Shown in pieces: positions 1 through 7,165 of a stretch of DNA of 29,048 bases. The stretch's first letter is position 1, and each line of letters opens with the position of its first letter. The notes under the pieces were generated by a model. The model saw nothing but the letters and a program-made list of their open reading frames with translations. It was not told the DNA's origin and searched no databases. The translations under genes were made by a program, and so were the position numbers. Source of the DNA: Fimenecus sp045613685 (lineage in GTDB: Bacteria; Bacillota; Clostridia; Oscillospirales; Acutalibacteraceae); the NCBI GenBank assembly GCA_045613685.1, contig JAZLBL010000055.1:1-29048 (forward strand), written 5' to 3'.

Positions 1-323
1 CGACTTAATATTGCTGTACGATTTCCCAACTCATCATCCATAAAATCAATGATTTTGAAACAGACAGGTTTATTTACCCTTGAAATTATTGCAATATCAC
101 GGACACTACCATTAGAAATACCCATTGCACACTCTTCTCTTGAAATAATCCCCTTGATTACGCCCAAATCCACATGAAGATTATGGTCTCTGTCGCAAAG
201 AAGTGCTTTGGCTTCAAGAATTCGGTCTTCTAAGAAGCATTCTCGTAATTCAGATATTGATTCCATTGACTTTTTGTTGTGTTTTTTCTCAATTAAAAAC
301 CCTTCAGGGTAATATTTTTTCAT
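1..323 (-). CDS. S1 RNA-binding-domain protein, N-terminal part (runs off the left edge)
   Basis: The frame opens at ATG 323-321 behind the Shine-Dalgarno AAAGGTGAT and stays open to the window edge, giving 107 codons without a stop. The visible protein begins MKKYYPEGFLIEKKHNKKS. It contains the stretches LHVDLGVIKGIISREE and RDIAIISRVNKPVCFKI, which resemble the first part of the roughly 270-residue S1-domain proteins that Clostridia annotate as a '30S ribosomal protein S1'-like protein. An RNA-binding role is inferred from the fold only, and the S1 barrel itself is cut off by the window. It diverges from the DUF951-prfA run, so the two share the 324-453 promoter region. Confidence 0.7.
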   Translation of the reverse strand, partial: MKKYYPEGFLIEKKHNKKSMESISELRECFLEDRILEAKALLCDRDHNLHVDLGVIKGIISREECAMGISNGSVRDIAIISRVNKPVCFKIIDFMDDELGNRTAILS

Positions 324-347
324 ACTAATCACCTTTATTTTCAAATT

Positions 348-375
348 AATATATGAATATGAAACAAAAGTGCAA
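348..375 (-). promoter_or_regulatory. Candidate sigma-A promoter for the S1-domain gene
   Basis: On the minus strand TTGCAC (375-370) and TATATT (353-348) are separated by 16 bp, leaving a short leader before the ATG at 323. The match to TTGACA/TATAAT is good, but the spacing is 1 bp short of ideal. Confidence 0.4.
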
Positions 376-415
376 ATAAGAATTAAAAATAGGTATTTTA
401 TTTTTGTAATGTTTA

Positions 416-424
416 TGGTATTAT
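416..424 (+). promoter_or_regulatory. Candidate extended -10 promoter for DUF951-prfA
   Basis: TGGTATTAT fits the extended -10 pattern TGnTATAAT with one mismatch. It lies 30 bp before the DUF951 start and has only a weak T-rich -35 region. An overlapping TATAAT at 424-429 is an alternative -10. Confidence 0.35.
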
Positions 425-453
425 ATAATGTAATATATTTTGAGGTAATTTTT

Positions 454-645
454 ATGGATGTTAGAGTTAATGATATTCTTGAAATGAAAAAGCCACATCC
501 CTGTGGTTGCAAACAGTTTTTAGTGCTTCGTTCAGGTATGGATTTTCGTATCCGTTGCACAAACTGTGAGCGTGAGGTTATGGTGCCACGCGCAAAAATC
601 GAGAAAAATATAAAGAAGATAATCAGGGAGAATGAAAATGTTTGA
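454..645 (+). CDS. DUF951 family zinc-ribbon-like small protein
   Basis: This 63-residue protein begins MDVRVNDILEMKKPHPCG. It has the DUF951 pattern: a C-x-C pair (residues about 19 and 21) and a later C-x-x-C pair (CTNC), which together could bind one zinc ion. The function of the family is unknown. An upstream ATG at 370 would add 28 hydrophobic, AT-rich residues and overlap the putative promoter. ATG 454 sits 7 nt after the Shine-Dalgarno GAGGT (442-446) and gives the usual family length, so I use it. The stop codon overlaps the start region of prfA, so the two genes are translated from one message and may be coupled. Confidence 0.85.
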   Translation: MDVRVNDILEMKKPHPCGCKQFLVLRSGMDFRIRCTNCEREVMVPRAKIEKNIKKIIRENENV

Positions 646-1708
646 TAAATTGTTAGGTATTGAAGCAAGATTTGAAAATGTAAATGAACAACTTTGCGAC
701 CCTGCAACAGTTAGCGACCAGCAGTTATACACAAAGTTAATGAAAGAGTTAAAGCAATTAACTCCTGTTATTGAAAAGTTCCGCGAATACAAAGGGCACA
801 AAGACACTTTCGAAGAGTCAAAAACGCTTTTAGATGAAGGTGGAATGGACAAAGACTTCAAAGAAATGGTGCAAGAAGAATTTGAAACTGCAAAAGAAAT
901 GCTTGAAACCACTTGGGAAGAATTGAAAATATTACTTCTCCCACGCGACCCTAATGACGACAAAAACGTTATTATTGAAATCCGTGGTGGTGCAGGTGGT
1001 GAAGAAGCAGCACTTTTCGCAAATTCACTTTTCAGAATGTACACAATGTATGCTGAAGCTCGTGGTTGGAAAATTGAAATACTCAGTGAAAATCCAACTG
1101 AGCTTGGTGGATATAAGGAAGTAATTTTCTCAGTTGATGGTGACGGTGCATATTCACGATTCAAGTTTGAAAGTGGTGTTCACAGAGTTCAGCGTGTTCC
1201 TGAAACAGAAAGTCAGGGTAGAATTCAGACTTCAACTGTTACTGTTGCAGTTTTACCAGAAGCAGAAGATGTTGATTTTGAATTAAATCCTGCTGACTTG
1301 CAGATTGACGTTTTCCGTTCAAGTGGTGCAGGTGGACAAAAGGTTAACAAGACTTCATCTGCGATTCGTGTTACTCACTTGCCAACAGGTATGGTTGTTG
1401 AGTGTCAGGACGAACGCAGTCAGCATAAGAACAAGGATAAAGCATTAAAAGTCCTTCGTTCAAGACTTCTTGAGATTGAACAGGCAAAGCACGACGCTGA
1501 AATCGCAGGTCAGAGAAAGAGTCAGGTTGGTACTGGTGACAGAAGTGAACGAATCAGAACATACAATTTCCCTCAAGGTCGAGTTAGTGACCACAGAATT
1601 GGTCTTACACTTTATAAAATCGAGCAGATTATGAATGGTGATATTGATGAAATCATCGATGCACTTATCACAGCAGATACTGCAGAAAAATTGAAAGCGA
1701 ACGAGTAA
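638..1708 (+). CDS. prfA: Peptide chain release factor 1 (RF1)
   Basis: RF1 releases the finished peptide from the ribosome at UAA and UAG. The protein is 356 residues, normal for the family. The stop-codon-reading tripeptide is P188-E189-T190 (the RF1 PxT motif, not the RF2 SPF motif), followed by QGRIQTS. The catalytic GGQ is at 232-234 within SSGAGGQKVNK. ATG 638 is preferred over ATG 632: the Shine-Dalgarno AGGGAG (625-630) is 7 nt from 638 but only 1 nt from 632, and family members usually start MFDKL. The gene overlaps the end of the DUF951 gene by 8 nt and leads a housekeeping run that continues to 5581. No in-frame stop or programmed frameshift site was seen; that is a feature of prfB, not prfA. 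Confidence 0.97.
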   Translation: MFDKLLGIEARFENVNEQLCDPATVSDQQLYTKLMKELKQLTPVIEKFREYKGHKDTFEESKTLLDEGGMDKDFKEMVQEEFETAKEMLETTWEELKILLLPRDPNDDKNVIIEIRGGAGGEEAALFANSLFRMYTMYAEARGWKIEILSENPTELGGYKEVIFSVDGDGAYSRFKFESGVHRVQRVPETESQGRIQTSTVTVAVLPEAEDVDFELNPADLQIDVFRSSGAGGQKVNKTSSAIRVTHLPTGMVVECQDERSQHKNKDKALKVLRSRLLEIEQAKHDAEIAGQRKSQVGTGDRSERIRTYNFPQGRVSDHRIGLTLYKIEQIMNGDIDEIIDALITADTAEKLKANE

Positions 1709-1720
1709 AAAGGTGATATT

Positions 1721-2584
1721 ATGAAATTCAAACTTAACGGATTTGAAAAGTTTATAATTAGAAATAATAAGTTATTAAGAATTGTTATTATGGTCGTATA
1801 TTTTTTCGCTTTGTGTTTGCGAAATGATAATGCAATTCTTGGTTCAGCTTTAAGCACAATAACACTTTTAGCACTTTTTTATATTTTTATGTTGCCATCT
1901 TTAAAGAATCTGCAACTTGCTAAGCTTAATGATGTAGAGTTAAATATGCACTCCTTTATCAATGGTACAACAGAAATACTATCTGTTACAGACCCAAAAG
2001 ATTTGCAAAACATTACAGCTGGTTGTATAGGTCGCATAGTCGCTTTAATAAATGTTGGTGATTTTGACACGGCTGAACAAGAAATTAAACTTTTCTGGCA
2101 AAAATATGATTTAAAGAAAGTTAATTTACTTCATCTTGTTCAAACGCACACTATGATGGCAAACATTGCTCTCGAAAAAGGTAACAGAGATTTATTTGAA
2201 AGCGAAATGCAAATAGTCTATAACTATAGCAAAAAGCCAACTATGATTGTTGCATTTAAGCATAGTTATAATCATTTGGTTGAGGATATGCAACTATTAG
2301 TAGAAGCTTACAATGCAACACCAAATAGTAATGCACAAGAATTTGAAACACGAGTTTTTGAGCATTTGAATACAAATCCTTTAACTGGTAAACCATTAAA
2401 AAAACTTGCAAAGCCAATGTACTCTTTGATGGCATATAATTATTTGTTTATTTTCTATAAGAATCAAAACAATACAGAAAAAGCTACATATTATGCTCAA
2501 CAAGTTTTAAACATCGGCAATGAACAAATAGATTCTTGTCGCAAAGCAAAGGAATACATAGAAAATGAAAACAGTAGTAATTAA
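1721..2584 (+). CDS. Unknown membrane protein with a helical, TPR-like cytosolic part
   Basis: I do not recognise a family for this 287-residue protein. Two hydrophobic segments lie at about residues 18-33 and 40-62, and the remaining 220 residues are soluble and mostly helical. Phrases such as GDFDTAEQEIKLFW, LEKGNRDLFESEM and NTEKATYYAQQVL look like tetratricopeptide-type helix pairs, so a scaffold or adaptor role is possible. The start has a clear Shine-Dalgarno (AAAGGTGAT, 3 nt before ATG). It is 12 nt after prfA and overlaps the next gene (sua5) by 20 nt, so it belongs to the same operon. Base use looks like that of its neighbours, with no sign of transfer. No enzymatic motif was found. 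Confidence 0.75.
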   Translation: MKFKLNGFEKFIIRNNKLLRIVIMVVYFFALCLRNDNAILGSALSTITLLALFYIFMLPSLKNLQLAKLNDVELNMHSFINGTTEILSVTDPKDLQNITAGCIGRIVALINVGDFDTAEQEIKLFWQKYDLKKVNLLHLVQTHTMMANIALEKGNRDLFESEMQIVYNYSKKPTMIVAFKHSYNHLVEDMQLLVEAYNATPNSNAQEFETRVFEHLNTNPLTGKPLKKLAKPMYSLMAYNYLFIFYKNQNNTEKATYYAQQVLNIGNEQIDSCRKAKEYIENENSSN

Positions 2585-3581
2585 CATTACAACTGAATAT
2601 GAAAAAGCATTGAGTGAAGCTAAAATGCTCATAAATGACGGTGAGGTTGTGGGAATCCCTACCGAAACCGTTTATGGGCTTGCTGCAAATGCGTTAAACG
2701 AAGATGCAGTTAAAAAAATCTTCGTTGCAAAGGGTCGTCCAAGTGATAATCCTTTGATTGTGCATATTGCAAAGTTTGAAGATTTAGAGCCGTTGGTAGC
2801 TGAAATTCCTGAAAAAGTTAGAATTATGGCAAAACATTTTTGGCCTGACGCTCTCACAATGATTATGAAAAAGAGTGACAAGGTTTCAAACGTGGTTTCA
2901 GGAAATCTCGATACAGTTGCTGTAAGAATGCCAAAAAGTGACTATGCAAGAGCTATAATCGAAGCTTGCGGTTGTCCGTTGGCAGCACCATCGGCAAATC
3001 TTTCGGGTAGTCCAAGTCCTACAAATGCCAAGTACGTTTTTGACGATATGGACGGCAGAATTCCGCTCATAATTGACGGCGGAAACTGTGAAATTGGTGT
3101 TGAATCAACTGTTATTTCATTCGCAGAAGACCCACCAAGACTTCTTCGTCCCGGCGGTGTAACACTTGAAGAAATGACCGAGCTTATCGGTGAAATTATA
3201 GTTGACGATGCGGTGCTTAACAAATTAGAAGAAGGTGCAACGGCATCTTCACCCGGTATGAAATATAAGCATTATGCACCAAGTGCCGACATAACAATAA
3301 TCAAAAGTGATTTTGAAACTTTTAAATCTCTTTGTGAAAGCGAAAATGCAACTGCATTGTGCTTTGATGGTGAGAATGAAAAACTTTCTTGCAAATCTGT
3401 TACATATGGTGACGAAAAAGATGGTTTTAGTCAAAGCGCAAGACTTTTTGATGCACTTCGCGAGTTGGACGAAATGGGTGCTAAAAAAGTTTATGCTCGT
3501 TGTCCTGACACAAAGGGTATGGGATTAGCCGTTTATAATCGATTAATACGAGCAGCAGGATTTAAAATCAAGGTGATATAA
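2565..3581 (+). CDS. sua5: L-threonylcarbamoyladenylate synthase, Sua5 type
   Basis: This enzyme makes threonylcarbamoyl-AMP from threonine, bicarbonate and ATP, the first step of t6A37 modification in ANN-decoding tRNAs. The N-terminal YrdC/TsaC domain (about 1-210) shows GIPTETVYGLAANA and the KGRPSDNPL loop, followed by RMPKSDYARAII and APSANLSGSPSPT. About 125 further residues form the Sua5 extension, joined by a PGMKYKHYAP linker, so this is the long Sua5 form (338 residues) rather than the short TsaC form. The start lies inside the end of the upstream gene with AAAGGA 11 nt before it. The stop overlaps the coaE start as TAATG, indicating translational coupling. Confidence 0.95.
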   Translation: MKTVVINITTEYEKALSEAKMLINDGEVVGIPTETVYGLAANALNEDAVKKIFVAKGRPSDNPLIVHIAKFEDLEPLVAEIPEKVRIMAKHFWPDALTMIMKKSDKVSNVVSGNLDTVAVRMPKSDYARAIIEACGCPLAAPSANLSGSPSPTNAKYVFDDMDGRIPLIIDGGNCEIGVESTVISFAEDPPRLLRPGGVTLEEMTELIGEIIVDDAVLNKLEEGATASSPGMKYKHYAPSADITIIKSDFETFKSLCESENATALCFDGENEKLSCKSVTYGDEKDGFSQSARLFDALRELDEMGAKKVYARCPDTKGMGLAVYNRLIRAAGFKIKVI

Positions 3582-4171
3582 TGAAAATTATCGGTCTTAC
3601 GGGACTTACTGGTGCTGGCAAAAGCACCGTTGCACAAAAGTTAATGGCTTATGGTTGCTATCATATTGATGCTGACAAAGTTGCCCGTGAAGTTATAAAC
3701 AACAACGAAAATGTCAAAAATAAATTAAAAGAGCGTTTCGGTGACGATGTTATTAACGAAGACGGCACAACAAACCGTCCGTTATTGGCAACTCGTGCTT
3801 TTGCTGATGAGCAGAGCACAAACGATTTAAACAACATCACCCACCCCGCTGTGACAGAAGAAATTCGGTCAATTATTAAAGATATGAGTGAAGTCGGTTA
3901 TCGTGGTGTGATTATTGATGCTATTGCCCTTTTTGAAAGTGGTGAATATGCTCTTTGCGACTTTACAGTTGCAGTTGTTGCACCAAAAGAAATTCGACTT
4001 GAACGAATTAAGAAACGCGACAATATCACAGAAGAAAAGGCGCTTGAAAGAATTAATGCACAGAAAGACGAGAGCTTTTTCACCAATAAAGCTGATTTTG
4101 TATTATGGAATTACCCACCATATGATATAAATGTAGAAATCAAACCAATTACATTACAATTAGAAAGATAA
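3581..4171 (+). CDS. coaE: Dephospho-CoA kinase
   Basis: The enzyme phosphorylates the 3'-hydroxyl of dephospho-CoA, the last step of coenzyme A synthesis. The P-loop GLTGAGKST is at residues 8-16, followed by the family phrase YHIDADKVAREV and the later RIKKRDNITEEKALERI lid region. The length of 196 residues is typical. AAGGTGATATA lies just before the start, and the ATG shares one base with the stop of sua5. An M18 aminopeptidase follows after 18 nt. Nothing in the sequence is unusual. Confidence 0.95.
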   Translation: MKIIGLTGLTGAGKSTVAQKLMAYGCYHIDADKVAREVINNNENVKNKLKERFGDDVINEDGTTNRPLLATRAFADEQSTNDLNNITHPAVTEEIRSIIKDMSEVGYRGVIIDAIALFESGEYALCDFTVAVVAPKEIRLERIKKRDNITEEKALERINAQKDESFFTNKADFVLWNYPPYDINVEIKPITLQLER

Positions 4172-4189
4172 CCGAAAGGAGAAAATACT

Positions 4190-5581
4190 ATGGACTTAAA
4201 TGAAATGAAAAAAGAACTTTTCTATGAGCCAAAACACGCTATGGAAACAGTTGACGATGCAACAGTGAAGGCTGCTGATGATTTTTGTGAGGGATATAAA
4301 TCTTATCTTGACTTTGCTAAAATTGAACGTGAATCTGTTGATTTCTTCGTTGCAGAAGCAACAAAACGTGGCTACACGAAATTTGATAACACAAAAAAAT
4401 ACAACGCAGGTGATAAAGTTTATTTCAACAACAGAAATAAAGCAATCATTCTTTGCGTTTTCGGCAAAAAGAGTATCGCAGAGGGTGTAAAAATCTCTGC
4501 TGCGCACATCGACTCACCTCGTCTTGACCTTAAACCAAATCCACTTTATGAAGATTCAAATCTTGCATATTTCAAGACACACTACTATGGTGGCATCAAA
4601 AAATATCAGTGGACTGCAATTCCACTTGCATTACACGGTGTTGTTGTTAAGGCTAATGGTGAAACAGTTAAAGTTAATATTGGTGAAGACGAAAACGACC
4701 CACAATTCTGCGTTACTGACCTTCTTCCACACCTTGCGCAAGACCAGATGAAGCAGACAATGAGCGAAGGCATCAAGGGTGAACAACTCAATATTCTTAT
4801 CGGTAGCCGTCCATTCTCAAAGGATGAAGGTAGCGACAAGGTCAAGCTCAATATCATCAAAATCCTCAACGAAAAATATGGTATTGTTGAAAGTGATTTC
4901 TTAAGTGCAGAGCTTGAACTTGTTCCTGCATTCAAAGCTCGTGACATCGGTTTTGACAGAAGTCTTATCGGTGCTTATGGCCATGATGACAAGGTTTGTG
5001 CTTATCCTGCTGCACAGGCAATTTTCAACATTGAAAATCCTGAATACACTTGTCTTACAGTTCTTACTGACAAAGAAGAAATCGGTTCAGATGGTAATAC
5101 AGGTCTTAACTCATCATATATGAAATATTTCATTCACGACTTAGCAGTTATGTGTGGCGTTGAACCTTGGAGAGTGCTTTCAAAATCAGAATGTCTTTCT
5201 GCAGACGTTAACGCTGCATTTGACCCAACATTCCCAGAAGTGAGCGAAAGAAAGAACTGCTCATTTGTTAACAACGGTGTTGTTATTACAAAATACACCG
5301 GTGCTCGTGGCAAGAGTGGCACTTCTGATGCATCCGCTGAATATATGGGTAAAATCCGCAGAATGCTCAACGCAAACCAAGTTGTATGGCAAATTGGTGA
5401 GCTTGGCAAAGTTGACGCAGGTGGCGGCGGCACAGTTGCTATGTATGTTGCGAATCTCGACATCGACACAATCGACCTTGGTGTGCCTGTGCTTTCAATG
5501 CACGCACCAATGGAAGTTGTTTCAAAACTTGATGTTTATATGGCATATAAAGCATTCAAAGTATTCTTTGAACAGAAATAA
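4190..5581 (+). CDS. M18 family (aspartyl aminopeptidase-like) metallopeptidase
   Basis: This 463-residue di-zinc exopeptidase should remove N-terminal, preferentially acidic, residues from peptides in the cytosol. Metal and catalytic residues of the MH-clan fold are visible: H106 and D108 (SAAHIDSPRLD), D266 or D267 (GAYGHDDKVC), the E296-E297 pair (TDKEEIGSDG), D339 (LSADVNAAFDP) and H438 (LSMHAPMEVVSKLD). There is no signal peptide. The start has the strong Shine-Dalgarno AAAGGAG. It is the last gene of the plus-strand run and is followed after 15 nt by a terminator. Exact substrate preference cannot be read from the sequence. Confidence 0.93.
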   Translation: MDLNEMKKELFYEPKHAMETVDDATVKAADDFCEGYKSYLDFAKIERESVDFFVAEATKRGYTKFDNTKKYNAGDKVYFNNRNKAIILCVFGKKSIAEGVKISAAHIDSPRLDLKPNPLYEDSNLAYFKTHYYGGIKKYQWTAIPLALHGVVVKANGETVKVNIGEDENDPQFCVTDLLPHLAQDQMKQTMSEGIKGEQLNILIGSRPFSKDEGSDKVKLNIIKILNEKYGIVESDFLSAELELVPAFKARDIGFDRSLIGAYGHDDKVCAYPAAQAIFNIENPEYTCLTVLTDKEEIGSDGNTGLNSSYMKYFIHDLAVMCGVEPWRVLSKSECLSADVNAAFDPTFPEVSERKNCSFVNNGVVITKYTGARGKSGTSDASAEYMGKIRRMLNANQVVWQIGELGKVDAGGGGTVAMYVANLDIDTIDLGVPVLSMHAPMEVVSKLDVYMAYKAFKVFFEQK

Positions 5582-5596
5582 GTATAATATAAATTT

Positions 5597-5624
5597 AAGG
5601 CAGAGACTATTCTCTGCCTTTTTT
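5597..5624 (+). terminator. Rho-independent terminator after the M18 peptidase
   Basis: A perfect 10-bp stem (aaggcagaga at 5597-5606 with tctctgcctt at 5611-5620) has a 4-nt loop and runs into a T-tract. It ends the prfA-M18 run. On the minus strand the stem is followed only by a poor T-tract, so it may also slow transcription leaving dpaB. Confidence 0.9.
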
Positions 5625-5626
5625 GT

Positions 5627-6202
5627 TTATAGCAATATTGGTTGTGGTTGGGTTTTGGTTTCGAGCACTTCTTTTACTGTATCAGGAATATAGTTAAAAT
5701 CTGCAACTATTGAATTTGGTTTGTTTATATGGTCGTCTTGTCGCATTGGCACAAAGTAAATATGTTTACTATTCATCAAGGTTCCTATATTTCTAGCCGA
5801 TGTGCCGAGAGCATCGTTTGTTGAAACCGCAATAATCACAGGACGCTGATTTCTTAAATGTGCCTTTGTTGCGAGAGTTACCGACGTGTCGCTGATTCCG
5901 TTTGCCAGCTTGCCGAGAGTGTTGCCTGTGCAAGGTGCGATAACCAAAGCATCTAACAATTCTTTTGGTCCAATGGGCTCTGCACCACTTATTGTATATA
6001 TAATTTTGTCACCACAGATTTCTTCAATCTCTTTATTAAAATCTTCGGCTTTTCCAAAACGAGTATCCGTTCTGTATGCTGTATCTGACATTATGGGTAT
6101 AACTCTATATCCACTATCAATCAACTTTTTCATTTGTGGGATTACTTTTTTAAATGTGCAAAAGGAACCACACAAGGCAAACCCCACAGTTTCTTTGCTC
6201 AT
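5627..6202 (-). CDS. dpaB: Dipicolinate synthase subunit B (SpoVFB, flavoprotein)
   Basis: DpaB works with DpaA to oxidise dihydrodipicolinate to dipicolinic acid, the calcium-binding solute of the spore core, in the mother cell. The 191-residue protein is a flavoprotein-type Rossmann protein: VGFALCGSFCTFKKVIPQM at the N-terminus, IAPCTGNTLGKLANGISD in the middle (the typical flavoprotein PCT/N-T-x-K-x-A region) and VPMRQDDHINKP near the end. The Shine-Dalgarno AAAGGAGGAG lies in the last codons of dpaA and the intergenic gap is 2 nt, so the pair is co-transcribed. Its presence indicates sporulation using DpaAB rather than the EtfA route reported for cluster I clostridia. Confidence 0.95.
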   Translation of the reverse strand: MSKETVGFALCGSFCTFKKVIPQMKKLIDSGYRVIPIMSDTAYRTDTRFGKAEDFNKEIEEICGDKIIYTISGAEPIGPKELLDALVIAPCTGNTLGKLANGISDTSVTLATKAHLRNQRPVIIAVSTNDALGTSARNIGTLMNSKHIYFVPMRQDDHINKPNSIVADFNYIPDTVKEVLETKTQPQPILL

Positions 6203-6204
6203 TT

Positions 6205-7056
6205 TTACTCCTCCTTTTGCAAATATTCTTCTACTTTTTTGCCTATAATCTCCCCTGCTGTTTTTGGCGTGTATTTTCCCGGAAGTCCAAATGCTTTGAT
6301 AACATCAATTCCATATTTTCGGGCTAAATCGAAATCAAGACCATAAGGTGCAGAAGCAAGTTCAATTATCTTTGTGTTTTTATTTATGTTTTTAAGAGTA
6401 TCTTCAAAAATTATATTTGATGGTACAGTGTTGATGATTACATCAAAATTATTAGCACAAGTTGAAAGGTCAGCAATATCCTGTGCTTTGCACCCCTTGA
6501 TTATTGCATCTTCTCTTTGTGATGGATTTCGGGCAAAAACGGTTACATCGCAAGAAAGAGCCTTTAAAAGTGCCGTCGTTTCTTTTGCGACTCTACCATA
6601 TCCCGTTATGGCATATTTGCCCAAAGGTAACGCAAAATCAATGTGTTCAAGCAAGATTTTAAGTGTGCCAAAAGCCGTTAAAATTGCGTTCTTTTCTATA
6701 AAAGAGTCATCATAATAATCAACAAAGGAGATTTCTGTTTCTCGAAGTCGAGATAACAACTCACCTTTGATTATTCCACCAAAAACGATATTTTCACGGC
6801 CTAAAAATGAAATTAGTCGGTCTATTGACATTTCTCGTTTTGAAAAAGGCATAATAATCGTTTGGTCGTTTCTTGTTGCAGGAAGTGGAAGCACCACCAA
6901 AGAGTTTTCACGAAGCACACTTTTGAGTTTGTCTGTATCGTCATCCCAATCAAAAAGTCCATAAGACGCCACATCAAAACCTTGTGCCACTAAATATTCT
7001 TTTAGGTATTTTTGTCTTTTATCTCCACCGATTATTACGATATTTCTATTTTTCAT
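6205..7056 (-). CDS. dpaA: Dipicolinate synthase subunit A (SpoVFA)
   Basis: This NAD(P)-dependent subunit forms dipicolinic acid together with DpaB. The protein is 283 residues. The N-terminal domain begins KNRNIVIIGGDKRQKYLKE, typical of DpaA, and a second Rossmann motif, GYGRVAKET, starts at about residue 152. It is followed by VTVFARNPSQR and INTVPSNIIFE, then a C-terminal ELASAPYGLDFDLARKYGI. ATG 7056 is chosen over the in-frame GTG at 7062 because the Shine-Dalgarno AAGGGTGA (7071-7064) is 7 nt from the ATG but only 1 nt from the GTG. The upstream region has a perfect sigma-K-type promoter, which fits late mother-cell expression. Confidence 0.95.
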   Translation of the reverse strand: MKNRNIVIIGGDKRQKYLKEYLVAQGFDVASYGLFDWDDDTDKLKSVLRENSLVVLPLPATRNDQTIIMPFSKREMSIDRLISFLGRENIVFGGIIKGELLSRLRETEISFVDYYDDSFIEKNAILTAFGTLKILLEHIDFALPLGKYAITGYGRVAKETTALLKALSCDVTVFARNPSQREDAIIKGCKAQDIADLSTCANNFDVIINTVPSNIIFEDTLKNINKNTKIIELASAPYGLDFDLARKYGIDVIKAFGLPGKYTPKTAGEIIGKKVEEYLQKEE

Positions 7057-7083
7057 ATACACTTCACCCTTCCCTTACAGTAT

Positions 7084-7110
7084 TAGAATATGTTTTTTCA
7101 AAATTTTGGT
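7084..7110 (-). promoter_or_regulatory. Sigma-K promoter of dpaAB
   Basis: On the minus strand AC (7110-7109), exactly 16 bp, and CATATTCTA (7092-7084) match the sigma-K consensus AC-N16-CATAnnnTA at every fixed position. The start of dpaA is about 28 bp past the -10. The spoVF operon of Bacillus subtilis is known to be sigma-K dependent. Confidence 0.8.
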
Positions 7111-7165
7111 GATTAGGTGTTTAAAAAATTTAAAATATGTAATATAATAATGTATGGTGATAAAA

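Noticed and set aside
532..1164. 210-residue open frame on the minus strand opposite DUF951/prfA
   Set aside because: It lies fully antisense to the well-supported prfA coding region, is serine-rich low-quality protein and has no ribosome binding site.
7057..7062. GTG at 7062 as the dpaA start
   Set aside because: It is 1 nt from the Shine-Dalgarno sequence, whereas ATG 7056 has normal spacing.
7143..7148. TATAAT as the murC -10 box
   Set aside because: Transcription would start at the Shine-Dalgarno itself and the -35 match is poor, so I do not list it as a promoter.
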